Assembly (NCBI GenBank): GCA_029216955.1
Contig: JANAVB010033216.1
Coordinates: 8,487,492-8,551,491, forward strand
DNA: 64,000 bases
Source of the DNA: Iris pallida
Taxonomy: Eukaryota; Streptophyta; Magnoliopsida; Asparagales; Iridaceae
Direction: 5' to 3'
How positions within the stretch are numbered: position 1 is the stretch's first letter; every line of letters starts with the position of its first letter. Under the pieces are notes generated by a model. The model searched no databases and was not told where the DNA came from. It saw only the letters and a list, made by a program, of their open reading frames with translations. The position numbers were made by a program, and so were the translations under genes. Shown one piece after another: positions 47,100-58,118 of the stretch.

Positions 47100-47278
47100 G
47101 GGTCCCACTTTGATTGTTTAAATATTTTATTTGCCTGAATTGTGGTCAGAATTTCTTCCCACTCCCAACATGAAAATTGTAGAGTTTCTTCTTGGCTTCA
47201 AGAATATATATATTATTAATATATTATTATTTAATTGTGCAAGTTTCTTCCTTCTTTGATAAATGACATGACACGACG

Positions 47279-47530
47279 GTGACCCGTAGTGGTGCACTCT
47301 TGAAATGAACTTGACATGATATTCTTGACATGATAATCTTGACTTGATAATTGACAGTGATAACTTGACATGATATGCTTGACCTGATTTTTGATAGTGA
47401 CCCGCCGTGGTGCACTCTTGACATGATAACTTGAAATGATAAATAAGAATGACTTGATAGTGGCCCGTCGTGGCGCACTCTTGATAAGTAATAATGATAA
47501 TGATAGTGGCCCGTCGTGGCGCACTCCTGA
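47279..47530 (+). repeat. CCCGTCGTGG repeats with TTGACATGAT words
   Basis: Four copies of a 25-base unit (GTGGCCCGTCGTGGCGCACT-like) start near 47279, 47396, 47458 and 47503. The gaps hold repeated TTGACATGAT words. Present in both LTRs. Confidence 0.75.
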
Positions 47531-49026
47531 CAAGAATTAATTAGTATCCTGACACCGTGGGTGATTGTGTTTGTACAAATGAACCCGTCTCGTCTTGTAT
47601 CATGTCTAGGACATGAATCCCTGGTTTTCCACGGTCAGGGATTCATACTGAAATAGACTAAGGCTAATTACTAGAATAATCCAGTAGTTCATGGAGAGAC
47701 TTTCCCAGTTACCTGTTGCCCCTTTGATCCCGGCCTTATATATATATACATGGGATTTGTTGCTATCCGTCGAGATGAGCGCACTTCCAGCCCGCCGTCG
47801 AGTGTGGTACCTTAGGACACATGTATCTTACTACAGTGTGTCTGCTATAACATGCTATCTTTTCCTTTTCTTTGCTGGGGTCATTCAGGTAGTAACAAAC
47901 GGATAATTAGACTTGGAAGAATCTCATTGCATCTTGCTAGTAACTAGGCCTGTGATAACCCTAGTTAGTTAAAGTATCAAGCCGTACTTATTGCTTGGCC
48001 GTGATTGATTGAATGGAGTCTAACTCAGTCTAGTCTTGACTTGATCCTGCACAAGATTGTCACATGACCTGATTGTTCATATTCGTCCTGTCCTGTACAT
48101 GATTGTTACATGTCCAGATTTCTTATATTTATCTTGCCGATAAATGGTGGGAGAAACCAAGTTCTGTTCAGACGAAGGGTTACAACCCCGGTCCTTGTTT
48201 GGTTTACGGGTTGTAACCTGGTTATCTGAATAGTCCTATGGCTATCTCATCGTATATCACCTTTCCAGTTCTATTTATTTAACATGTTCTCCAGTTTACT
48301 TTATGCTCAATGATGATTTACTTACTGTCTTCCTATGTTCAGGACTAGTGCATTTGTACTGCACAAATCTCGATCTTTCTTTACTTCTCTGCTTGTTGAT
48401 TGCTAATGATTGCTGGTTTTAAGTTCATAGTTCGGCCTCCTTTGTGGTACTTGCTATTTGGGGTCTGACCCCACTGGTTTTGCATGGCCAGGTTCTGATA
48501 GAAAAGCCCGAAGGATCTACCGCACCATCTACTCGACGGTGACCAGCAGGAGCACCAGAGTGCCTCAATGGGTTTCTTTTATTCTCCCACTAATATGTAA
48601 ATTCTTCTCTTGTAACGTTTAGCCCCGAGCACGTGTTTAGCTCGTGTTTTGGTATTTTCCTTGATATTGTAGCCTACGGGCATAAACATGATATGTGTAT
48701 TCTAGACTATAGCTAGTCCTTATCATGTACGACTAATACTCTAGCTAGTCCTCAGTTTTGTGGTACTAGCTTCATGATTATTCATGTATATATGGTTCGG
48801 GACGCCTTACTATTGTATGTATGATGATCGTACTCCTTGCTCTTGTATAATTGTCTGTGATTGAGATACCTAGGATTGTTAAACCATAGGATTGATTGAT
48901 GGCTTGTAAAGTAACCCCCATGTCTTGACAGCTTATACGTGATTTCAGAGTATTAACGTACTTTGGGATTGCGTAGCTGGCTATGTCTGCCCCCGCTCTC
49001 CAGTATTCTGGTTCTGGGGCGTGACA

Positions 49027-49777
49027 TGGTTTTAGTGGTGGCGCCATGCAGGTCTGAATCTCGATTTTCAGATTTGTGGGGGTTACCATGTTTAGATATC
49101 TCAATCACGATTATCCTTATTGATCTCCTTCGGATTATTTTCTACCTCTGATACTTGACTTGATATCTGTTTTGATCATTGATCATTCCTGTTCCCATGA
49201 TTTGATCTTGTGTCCTTCAACTTCAAGGGCATTGTTCTTGATCCTTCAGATTATCTTGTTCGTGTTTTGCCGAGGGCAGCTCAGCATTCTTCAGCCAGGC
49301 CAGTTATGGAGGATCAGTCTCAACATGCAGGCAGAGATGTTAGTCCATCCCGATCAGCCAGTCGTTTCTGTCTTCGTAGTTGAAACAGATGCTTGAACTT
49401 TGGTTCAACTACGATGACACGTTCTGGGTAGAGTCATGTCTTGAACTAAGTCATTGGTACCGTCTTACCTTGAGGCTTGACTTTTATCCATTTTTGGGAG
49501 TCAGCTTAGGCCAGCAAGGACGTTGGTTTCTACACAACTGACACAGGAGTCATATTGATCCATATGCCTCCAGCCCTTCTTGATCATGATTGTATTTGTT
49601 CTTGTGCATTTATTTACTGCTTACGTATTTATTTACATTCCTGATTGCTTTACCTTACTTACTTGCCATATTTATTTTATTTGAGAATGTTATGTTTTCT
49701 GGAGCTTTTGTTTTGTTATCTTGCTCGACTAGCCTCAGGAAATTCCGAGGACGGAATTTTTCTAAGGGGTGGAGAGT
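49027..49777 (+). other. Internal domain of the giant-LTR element
   Basis: Just 751 bp. It begins TGGTTTTAGTGGTGGCGCC, the position of a primer site, but this is not the initiator methionine type used by the other elements here. It ends with a polypurine tract (AAGGGGTGGAGAG, 49764-49776). No open frame longer than about 80 residues and no retroviral motif. Confidence 0.85.
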
Positions 49778-52700
49778 TGTAATGCTCGTCTTGTCGTATC
49801 AGTAATTTATACGGATACGTATTTATTTGAGTAGTATTTCGTATTTATCGATTTGCGTAATATTTTAAAATTTTCCTAAGTGTAGGATTTTCATGACTTG
49901 GTTTAACTTGGACTTGGTTTTATTTGGTTCGGTTCCACTTTGACTTGGTTTGGTCTAGTTGGTTTCTCATGAGCTGAGGTGTATGGCTTAGATTGAGTGG
50001 AGAGGAATGAATGGTGGAGATCACTTGAGCTTGTTAAATAAGCCACTTTTCTCTCTCCCTCCTCATTCACCCTCATTCATTTCTTTTCCACCAAACCCTA
50101 GCCATTGGAGAGAGGCAAGTACACCTTGCCGAATGTTGGACGATTTCAATTTCGTTTGTTCCATTCTCTTCCTTGTTATATTCTAAGCATCTTTAGAACT
50201 TGAAATTTTCGGTTTTACCGAGTGGATTGTTGTAGATCTAGCTTTGTGGTATTTTCGGTTTTTCTGGGTTTTGATCTGTCAAACCTGCATATTTTTGCTA
50301 GTTGATGGTTCCATGTTGTAGAGAATTTTGTTCTACCCCATTTTGACCTATGGATGTTCGAATTTGGACTCTGGATGACGATTTTATGGAGCTTGGAAGT
50401 ATGGCTTCATGGTGTTTTCCTTCTCTGAAGTGAGGAGAAGAACAGTACTTGACCACATGACTATTTCATGCGGCAAGTGGTTTTTTTCTAGCCGCATGGC
50501 CTTGCAATCATTAATTTCATGCATGCATTAAATATTTGCTTGATAAGTGCTTGCTTGCATGCAACAGTTAGTGGCCGCATAGGCCTATGGATATTTATTA
50601 TTTATTATAATATGGCTTGCTCTTAAATATTGCTTACTTTTAATATTTCCTTGCCTGCATGCAATCCCCAGTAGCTAGCCGCATATGAAACAATGAGCCG
50701 CATGGAGACTAAGCATTAGAAATAATGCATTAGCACACGATGTATATTTTGCTTGAAACACTAAGCCTGGCCGCATTGAACAATTCCATGTATTGCCATG
50801 CATTAAATAAAAGCATTAAGCATTGCATTTCAATTGCTTGCATCAGCAAGCTTTTCCTGGAAACAAATAATGTGAGCCGCATAGGCTACTGTAGATTCAA
50901 TACTTAATGCATTTAAGTCCCCATTTTCATACTTAATGTATTTTTTGTCCCCACCTTTATACTTATTAGTATTTTGTCCTTATATGTTTTTGTCCTTATG
51001 TGCATTTGTGCTTGGAAGCACACAGCCGCATAGGCTTAAGTAACTTAAATGCATTTTTGCATTTAGACCCTTTAATACTTAATGCTTTATCCCTAAGGCC
51101 TTGTATTCTAAGGTATTTTTTTTAGTACTGTGCTTTAAGGCTTAATGCACTTAAGTCCTTAGTAATTAATATTTTAGGCTTTAATGAATTGGTTTAAGCC
51201 TTGGAAAAAGTGGTGAGCCGCATAAGACTCTGATGGTTGAATGCATTTTTGCATTTAAGACCCTACTTTATTATTTAATGCTTTAAATGCCCTTCCTTGG
51301 TATCAACCGCATGGCCATTTTTAGTATTTATTTATTTGGTTGTACTTTCATGCAAGCAAATGTGAGGGTGAGCCGCATGGACATTTACAGCATTAATAAT
51401 TGCTTGATGCAGAGCCGCATGGCCTTTGGCCATTAAATATATTATTATTACTTGCATGTTGTATTTTTGCATAAAATCTAATGTGAGCCGCATAGGTTCC
51501 CTTCCCCCACTATCTAATATTTTGGCCACGTGAGCCACTCTTTTACTGGCAGTCATCATTTTATTGTTTGGCCACGTGCCCCTTTTTCCATTGTCTTGCT
51601 TGCAAAGTGGAAGCTTGCATTCATTGCGAGTCCCACTCTCTTTGTCTTTTCTGATTGCGGAAATGTTTCTTGCTGGCATTTAATTTTGGAGCCGCATGGC
51701 CTCCCACCCATTCTTGGCCGCATGGCCCCTTTTGTTATTTTTTGGCCGCATGGGTGGCCTCCCACTCTCTATGACCGCATATTTGTTCTCCCACTTTTAG
51801 ACCGTATGGGTCCCACTTTGATTGTTTAAATATTTTATTTGCCTGAATTGTGGTCAGAATTTCTTCCCACTCCTAACATGAAAATTGTAGAGTTTCTCCT
51901 TGGCTTCAAGAATATATATATTATTAATATATTATTATTTAATTGTGCAAGTTTCTTCCTTCTTTGATAAATGACATGACACGACGGTGACCCGTAGTGG
52001 TGCACTCTTGAAATGAACTTGACATGATATTCTTGACATGATAATCTTGACTTGATAATTGACAGAGATAACTTGACATGATATGCTTAACCTGATTCTT
52101 GATAGTGACCCGCCGTGGTGCACTCTTGACATGATAACTTGAAATGATAAATAAGAATGACTTGATAGTGGCCCGTCGTGGCGCACTCTTGATAAGTAAT
52201 AATGATAATGATAGTGGCCCGTCGTGGCACACTCCTGACAAGAATTAATTAGTATCCTGACACCGTGGGTGATTGTGTTTGTACAAATGAACCCGTCTCG
52301 TCTTGCATCATGTCTAGGACATGAATCCCTGGTTTCCCACGGTCAGGGATTCATACTGAAATGGACTAAGGCTAATTACTAGAATAATCCAGTAGTTCAT
52401 GGAGAGACTTTCCCAGTTACCTGTTGCCCCTTTGATTCCGGCCTTATATTTATATATACATGGGATTTGTTGCTATCCGTCGAGATGAGCGCACTTCCAG
52501 CCCGCCGTCGAGTGTGGTACCTTAGGACACATGTATCTTACTACAGTGTGTCTGCTATAACATGCTATCTTTTCCTTTTCTTTGCTGGGGTCATTCAGGT
52601 AGTAACAAACGGGTAATTGGACTTGGAAGAATCTCATTGCATCTTGCTAGTAACTAGGCCTGTGATAACCCTAGTTAGTTAAAGTATCAAGCCGTACTTA

Positions 52701-53736
52701 TTGCTTGGCCGTGATTGATTGAATGGAGTCTAACTCAGTCTAGTCTTGACTTGATCCTGCACAAGATTGTCACATGACCTGATTGTTCATATTCGTCCTG
52801 TCCTGTAAATGATTGTTACATGTCCAGATTTCTTATATTTATCTTGCCGATAAATGGTGGGAGAAACCAAGTTCTGTTCAGACGAAGGGTTACAACCCCG
52901 GTCCTTGTTTGGTTTACGGGTTGTAACCTGGTTATCTGAATAGTCCTATGGTTATCTCATCGTATATCACCTTTCCAGTTCTATTTATTTAACATGTTCT
53001 CCAGTTTACTTTATGCTCAATGATGATTTACTTACTGTCTTCCTATGTTCGGGACAAGTGCATTGGTACTGCACAAATCTCGATCTTTCTTTACTTCTCT
53101 GCTTGTTGATTGCTAATGATTGCTGGTTTTAAGTTCATAGTTCGGCCTCCTTTGTGGTACTTGCTATTTGGGGTCTGACCCCACTGGTTTTGCCTGGCCA
53201 GGTTCTGATAGAAAAGCCCGAAGGATCTACCGCACCATCTACTCGACGGTGACCAGCAGGAGTACCAGAGTGCCTCAATGGGTTTCTTTTATTCTCCCAC
53301 TGATATGTAAATTCTTCTCTTGTAACGTTTAGCCCCGAGCACGTGTTTAGCTCGTGTTTTGGTATTTTCTTTGATATTGTAGCCTACGGGCATAAATATG
53401 ATATGTGTATTCTAGACTATAGCTAGTCCTTATCATGTACGACTAATACTCTAGCTAGTCCTCAGTTTTGTGGTACTAGCTTCATGATCATTCATGTATA
53501 TATGGTTCGGGACGCCTTACTATTGTATGTATGATGATCGTACTCCTTGCTCTTGTATAATTGTCTGTGATTGAGATACCTAGGATTGTTAAACCATAGG
53601 ATTAACTGATGGCTTGTAAAGTAACCCCCATGTCTTGACAGCTTATACGTGATTTCAGAGTATTAACGTACTTTGGGATTGCGTAGCTGGCTATGTCTGC
53701 CCCCGCTCTCCAGTATTCTGGTTCTGGGGCGTGACA
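49778..53736 (+). repeat. 3' LTR of the giant-LTR element
   Basis: A 3959-bp near-identical partner of 45071-49026 with about 60 scattered differences, mostly transitions. Directly followed by GATGA. Confidence 0.93.
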
Positions 53737-54540
53737 GATGATTCCATGTTCTTTGCAGAACGATGCAAATTTATGAGACATATACTCTACATCTCGATCA
53801 CTTCTGAGTAGTTGTAGATCGGATTAACGTTTAGCTTCAGCCCTGAAGTCTCTGAACTACTCGAATGCTGCATCCTTCTACTTGAGAAGTCATACAAACG
53901 TGTACTTCGAGAAACACTTCGAACCGGCCTCTGTGGAGAATTGATAAAGGTCACAGATATCCGAGTGTACTAACTCCAGAAGATTAGTACTTTAGTTCAA
54001 TCGTCTGAGCAGCTTCTCAACAGTCTTGTATCTGCATAGACCTTAAACTCCTCCACCTTCTTACCCCCACATTCCGAAGATAAGGTCCCGGTAGGACAGC
54101 TTGAGTCTGCTTCTGCAATAGAACAACTCTCAGTCCACTCAATGAAGTAACTTTATCGCCATCAGTAGAAGTTCAAACATTCCTTCAGCACCGAACATCT
54201 TTTCGAAGCATGTTCCTCGCCAAGAAATTACCATCTGGCTAGTACGAATGTCCATCTTTTAAGTCTGTATCAGATAACAGACTTTCTGAGATCAAATCGC
54301 CAAAAAATCTCTGGTACGTGCAACACGAATTCCAGTGTCCTTGTCGGTGGTTAATAACCACTGTCTCGATCTTCAGAACTTCTGCTAGATATATGTTCGC
54401 CATCGAGACCTTCGTCATAACATGGCTCGTCCTTGGTTAACATCTCATTTGAGAGCACACGTGGTCAGATGCACTAGTGTCAGACCACTAGTCAGCTACC
54501 ACGCTAGATAACTCAACCTGTGCAACACTAGCAACTAAGT
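53737..54540 (-). pseudogene. Copia-B protease/integrase, N-terminal part
   Basis: The minus strand reads RSDRDVEYMSHKFASFCKEH directly before the insertion point, the second catalytic aspartate region of integrase. The missing partner residues follow at 45070 on the far side of the inserted element. Farther upstream only fragments are readable (for example a stretch leading into the YLxKKS-like integrase core) and stops are frequent. Protease is not cleanly seen. Confidence 0.65.
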
Positions 54541-55415
54541 TAAGTAATCAAAATAACCAAGTTTAGCTATACCTGCTATTTTGGTTTGGACTTGGATTTG
54601 CATTCACTCATGTAGTGGCCATTCTTGTCACAGTTGAAGCAAGTCACGTGGGACTTGGACTTCTGTTGCTTGAACGAAGGACCGTTCATTTTTAGATTAG
54701 TGGCGTCCTTCTTCTTGTGATGAGAAGCCACCTGCTTTTCCTTGAACTCTCTTGTCTGCACCAAGTTGGCCGTAGCCAGTTACTTGGACAGAGAGTCCAT
54801 CTTCTGTCGAGATCGCATTTCGTCCTCAACGTGGATCTATTGTAGAAGATCTTCCAAGCTAATGTCCAGCTTCTTCCGATGCATTCTAGCATAGAAGTTG
54901 CTCCAACCAGCAGGAAGTTTCGAGACTATCCCTCCAACAAAAAACTTGTCGACGAGGGGCATCTTCTAACTTCTGGAGCAACTTCAGGAATTCCTTTACT
55001 TGAGGTAGCATCGCCATTTCGTCTTCGAAGAGCCACTTGTGGTACTTCTCGACGATGAAGATTTTGGACATGTTCTCATCATCTTCATATAGCTTACCCA
55101 AAGAATCCCAGATCTCTTTGGCAATCTCCTTCTTGGAATATTACTCTGCCAGAGAGTCTTCCATAGAATTGAGAATCAGCAGTTTGCAGAAGTTGTTTTC
55201 TCTCTTCCATTTGCTCTGCTTGACGAGTGCAGCAGCAATAGCATCGACAGTTCCTCCTTCTGGAATCGTCGGTTCATCCTAAATCAACACATGGTCTACG
55301 TCCACGAGTTGAAGATTAGGGTGACCTTCCTCTTCCAGATTTGGAAATGTTCTCCGTCGAATTTTTCCAACTTGTTAAAGCTGGTATCGATGAGAGAAGC
55401 ACTAGAGTTCTCCAT
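54541..55415 (-). pseudogene. Copia-B gag
   Basis: A start codon at 55415-55413, about 24 bases inside the LTR, opens MENSSASLIDTSFNKLEKFD, a typical copia gag N-terminus. Broken frames continue to a CCHC zinc knuckle at about 54598-54640 (CFNCDKNGHYMSEC) with flanking lysines. Frameshifts and stops near 54890, 54970 and 55140 disrupt it. Confidence 0.82.
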
Positions 55416-55426
55416 CTGCAAGGATC

Positions 55427-55438
55427 TTGCTTTGAGAT
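55427..55438 (-). promoter_or_regulatory. Copia-B degenerate primer binding site
   Basis: On the minus strand ATCTCAAAGCAAGATCC adjoins the 5' LTR and resembles the later part of TGGTATCAGAGC-type sites, but its first bases are missing or changed. Confidence 0.5.
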
Positions 55439-56337
55439 TGTTAGTCCCGGGGCTTGATCAAAGATGGTAGACTCGATTTCGAGATCAGAGGTTCAACAAA
55501 CGTTCACCTTCTGATTATTCTCGAGATCCAAGAGGAACACTATAATATAAATCTGATTACAAAAGCAACAATAATCAGAAAGTAAATCTCACGTTCTTCC
55601 TCGTAATCACAGTTGCTGACGGACAGAACTGAGTTCAGAAAATAAATCTCACGTTCTTCCTTGCAATCATAGTTGCAGACGGACAGAACTGAGTTACAAC
55701 TCAGATGAAGGAGAAGAAAGAAGAAAGAAGACGAGGAAAGATTCTTGCTTGGGTGATTAAGATCACCGTTGCTCAAAGCAAGATTCGCCCCACCAAGATC
55801 TGCTTCCAGGAACCAGCAAGTTTACGAAGAACTTCTGGAACGCTCGTAAGTCAAAATTTGAGACTTGAACGAGCTTCCTGGACTTTACAGACTCCCTTAA
55901 CTCTCTTCTTGGTGCATCTTTCAAAGGAGGCCAAGGGGCTCTATTTATAGAGTGGAGTTGAGACTTCACCTCTTCTCCTATCCGATGTGGGACTAAAATA
56001 CCAATACTCAAAAATAGAGTTTGATATTTTAGATCATCCCACAATCAGCATAGAAGTGTGCCAGTCCACGCCTACCCCCCGAACACTCCCGTGCATGCAC
56101 GAGACATCCTGGAGTCCGCGTCCGAGTCCGAGTCTGCACAACAAAAATCAACTTGCATCCTTGTTGGATTTAGTCTTTTTTCCTTCTAGAAAAATACTCC
56201 CACATGGCACAAACTTGTGCTCCACTACACCTCATGTGCACACCTCAACACAAGCAATGCATTATATTGAGATACTCACCATTTGGTGTAGCCGATGTGG
56301 GACTATCTTTTCTAGTCCAAAGGCAAAAACACCAACA
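55439..56337 (-). repeat. Copia-B 5' LTR
   Basis: An 899-bp partner of 40989-41887 with about 21 substitutions. Confidence 0.93.
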
Positions 56338-57011
56338 TATATTGAGCATCATTATATACCTAGCATGTATTTCAAGGACTTATGGTCAGATGAATTGGGA
56401 CCCCCATAAGTATTAACTTCACTTCCTGACTGCTAGTAGTATTGCCAACATTTCCTTCTCGTAAGTGGAGAGTGTTTTGTCCCTGCCTTTGAGACCTTGG
56501 CTTAAGTAGGCAATTGGCCCCTTTGTTGCATAAGGACTGCTCCAATGCCTCCAACCGAAGCATCACATTCTAATATAAAGGTATCCTGGAAGTTAGGCAT
56601 ACTGAGAACTGGTGGTTGGGTCAAGGCACTTTTCAATTGTTCAATGACTCTTAAGCTAAGGTCCCCTCCCAAAGGAATTCTTCTTCAACAAGGAAGCCAC
56701 AGGTCATGCTATAGCTCTATAGTTACTTATGAACCTTCTTATAATACCCTGTCAACCCCAAAAATCCTCTTAAAGTCTTTGACAGTTTTAGGTACGGGTC
56801 ATTATAAGATAGCTTGTACTGTCTCTTGATCAACTTGGATTCGTCCAGACATGGTATTCCCAAGGTATCCCACTTGTTTGGTCAAAAATAACATTTACTC
56901 CTTAATTTTCAGTTGATTCTCAGCTAGTTTTGGACTCCTTTACTTGTGAAGTTCCTTCATGAGTTACCTCAAGAAATTTTTAAACCCCGTAAGATGTAAC
57001 ACATGTTGCAC
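56338..57011 (-). pseudogene. Gypsy-B: RNase H and reverse transcriptase end
   Basis: In broken minus-strand frames: RGFLGLTGYYKK, IEQLKSALTQPPVLSMPNFQ, LECDASVGGIGAVLMQQ (RNase H opening) and GRDKTLSTYEKEM-like residues near 56450. This is the upstream continuation of 39436-40988, separated by Copia-B. It stops at the CACTA-like terminus at 57012, and I could not find further upstream reverse transcriptase beyond 57574. Confidence 0.75.
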
Positions 57012-57574
57012 TACAAGAAAAATGACGATTCTTGACGGTTTATAAGTTGACGGTCGTCAAAAGCCGTCAACAATAGTAGTTTTCTTGACGTATTTAGGCT
57101 TACGTCAAGAGATGCCCTTTTATTTGTTAAATTAGCAATTTTATACCATGTATGTTGACGCAACAATGAAAATTGAGTGTTCATAGTTTAGAAGTTCAAA
57201 CCGAAGAGAAAGAAGTAGGAGAATACTAGAGTTCTTTTGTTGAAGCAACAATGGCTGGAGGTTAGTTCATAGAAATATTTTATTTTGATCCTATTGTTTA
57301 ATTTTGTATCTTGGATCATACATTGGTTCTTTTTTACAAGGTATGTATCAAAAAATTTGATAGTGCTAAGACTGTCAAAACATTGACTGTTCTAGGACTG
57401 TTAAAATTTTAACAGTCATGTGTCTATTAAGGACTAAAAATTTGACTGTCCTATTTTTTTTAGGACGGTCAAAATTTTAATAATCTTAAATATAGAAAGA
57501 ATATGTCAAAATTTTGACAGTCATTTATGGAGGACTCCAAAAAATTTGATGCCCCTAATACTTTTTGTAGTGCC
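57012..57574. mobile_element. CACTA-like non-autonomous element
   Basis: The left terminus CACTACAAGAAAAATGACGA and the right terminus TTTTTGTAGTG are inverted CACTA-type ends. The left subterminal zone repeats TTGACGG/CCGTCAA words. The right half repeats CTGTCAAAATTTTGAC-like words. The flanking trinucleotides (TTG left, CCT right) do not match, so the ends may come from two insertions. A short leader-like stretch with ATGGCTGGAG before a GTTAGT site (57250-57262) could be a captured exon. No transposase. Confidence 0.5.
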
Positions 57575-57657
57575 TTTTATCAATTATTGGCTACAAGTCT
57601 ACAGTAGATGCTGACACTATAGAAGAGGGGAGCAACCCAACAAATCCATAATTATGG

Positions 57658-57775
57658 CAGAAAATTTACTGTAGGGTAATATATTTTAACTAAATTGCGT
57701 GTAGGATACCATGTTCGAGCAAATTTCTGAAATGAAAACGTTCCGCCAGAGTGTCTGGCGGAAATTGGGCGCGCC
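57658..57775. repeat. MULE left terminal inverted repeat
   Basis: It pairs with 59637-59752. Its inner part has a short hairpin (TTCCGCCAGA, GTG, TCTGGCGGAA) that is less perfect in the right copy. Confidence 0.9.
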
Positions 57776-57827
57776 TAATTTCCGCCAGACAATCTATCGA
57801 AAATTGAGCGCTGACGCGTGGCACTCC

Positions 57828-57964
57828 GCAACGGCTAGGAATCTAGAAATTGAGCGCCGGATTCGTTATTTGGTTTTTTTTTCCACCCAACGGCTAGGAT
57901 AACGGCTATAATTTTACTTTAACGGCTATAAAATCTTCTCCAACGGTTATATCTACAACGGCTC
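57828..57964 (+). promoter_or_regulatory. Cluster of six AACGG (MSA-like) motifs
   Basis: AACGGYT occurs at 57830, 57889, 57901, 57921, 57942 and 57957, all on the plus strand, in the 150 bases before a TATA box. CCCAACGGCTA (57887) and TCCAACGGTTA (57940) match the mitosis-specific activator consensus YCYAACGGYYA exactly. That element is bound by MYB3R proteins in G2/M genes. I infer cell-cycle-linked transcription of the mudrA-like gene. Confidence 0.6.
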
Positions 57965-57980
57965 TTACTCGCTCCTACTC

Positions 57981-57989
57981 TTATAAATT
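57981..57989 (+). promoter_or_regulatory. TATA box of the MULE mudrA-like gene
   Basis: TTATAAATT is placed 138 bases before the ATG at 58119, with a CT-rich leader between. Confidence 0.7.
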
Positions 57990-58118
57990 GATCCTCTTTC
58001 TATCAATTTTTTCACCTTCCTCTTCATCTCCCATTTCTTTCAGAAGTAGAAGGCTGCCATCTTCCTCTTCCATTTCTCATTTCTTTCGGAAGAAGTAGAA
58101 GGCGCTTTTCCTACCAAC

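Larger units (their letters stand above)
45071..49026 (+). repeat. 5' LTR of the giant-LTR element
   Basis: A TATA box (TTATATAAG) lies at 45327-45335, followed by a CT-rich leader. Then come a 1.3-kb zone (45780-47100) with many GCCGCAT motifs, repeated CTTAATGCATTTAAGTCC-like words (46195-46580), and four CCCGTCGTGG-type repeats (47279-47530). The final kilobase is shared with the LTR at 1-1138. Short frames inside it have no recognised domain. Confidence 0.93.
45071..53736 (+). mobile_element. Giant-LTR non-autonomous retrotransposon (LARD-like)
   Basis: Two LTRs of 3956 bp (45071-49026) and 3959 bp (49778-53736) enclose only 751 bp. The 5-bp duplication GATGA flanks it at 45066-45070 and 53737-53741. 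LTR ends are TGTAATGCTCG and GGGGCGTGACA. By eye the LTRs differ at about 60 positions (1.5 %). The internal region has no gag or pol. It ends GAGGACGGAATTTTTC and then AAGGGGTGGAGAG, resembling the 3' end of Ty3/gypsy chromoviruses. It must rely on enzymes from another element. The five-to-one ratio of LTR to interior is unusual even for LARDs. Confidence 0.93.
40989..56337 (-). mobile_element. Copia-B: Ty1/copia element split by a later insertion
   Basis: Two 899-bp LTRs (40989-41887 and 55439-56337) differ at about 21 positions (2.3 %) by my count. Between them, on the minus strand, are gag, integrase, reverse transcriptase and RNase H pieces, with an unrelated 8.67-kb LTR element (45071-53736) inside the integrase. 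Without that insert Copia-B is about 6.68 kb. The flanks (CCACT left, TATAT right) do not match, so no target duplication is visible. Both flanks are nevertheless parts of one gypsy RNase H region, so insertion into Gypsy-B is well supported. Confidence 0.92.

Noticed and set aside
46822..47121. 99-residue plus-strand frame in the giant LTR, repeated at 51530-51829
   Set aside because: It persists only because the LTRs are nearly identical; composition follows the GCCGCAT repeats and no domain is seen.
47227..47533. Minus-strand 80-100 residue frames in the giant LTR (also at 51935-52241)
   Set aside because: They arise from the internal LTR repeats, run against the element's transcription and have no domain.
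40984..56342. Target duplication for Copia-B
   Set aside because: CCACT and TATAT differ; insertion into Gypsy-B rests on the split RNase H sequence instead.
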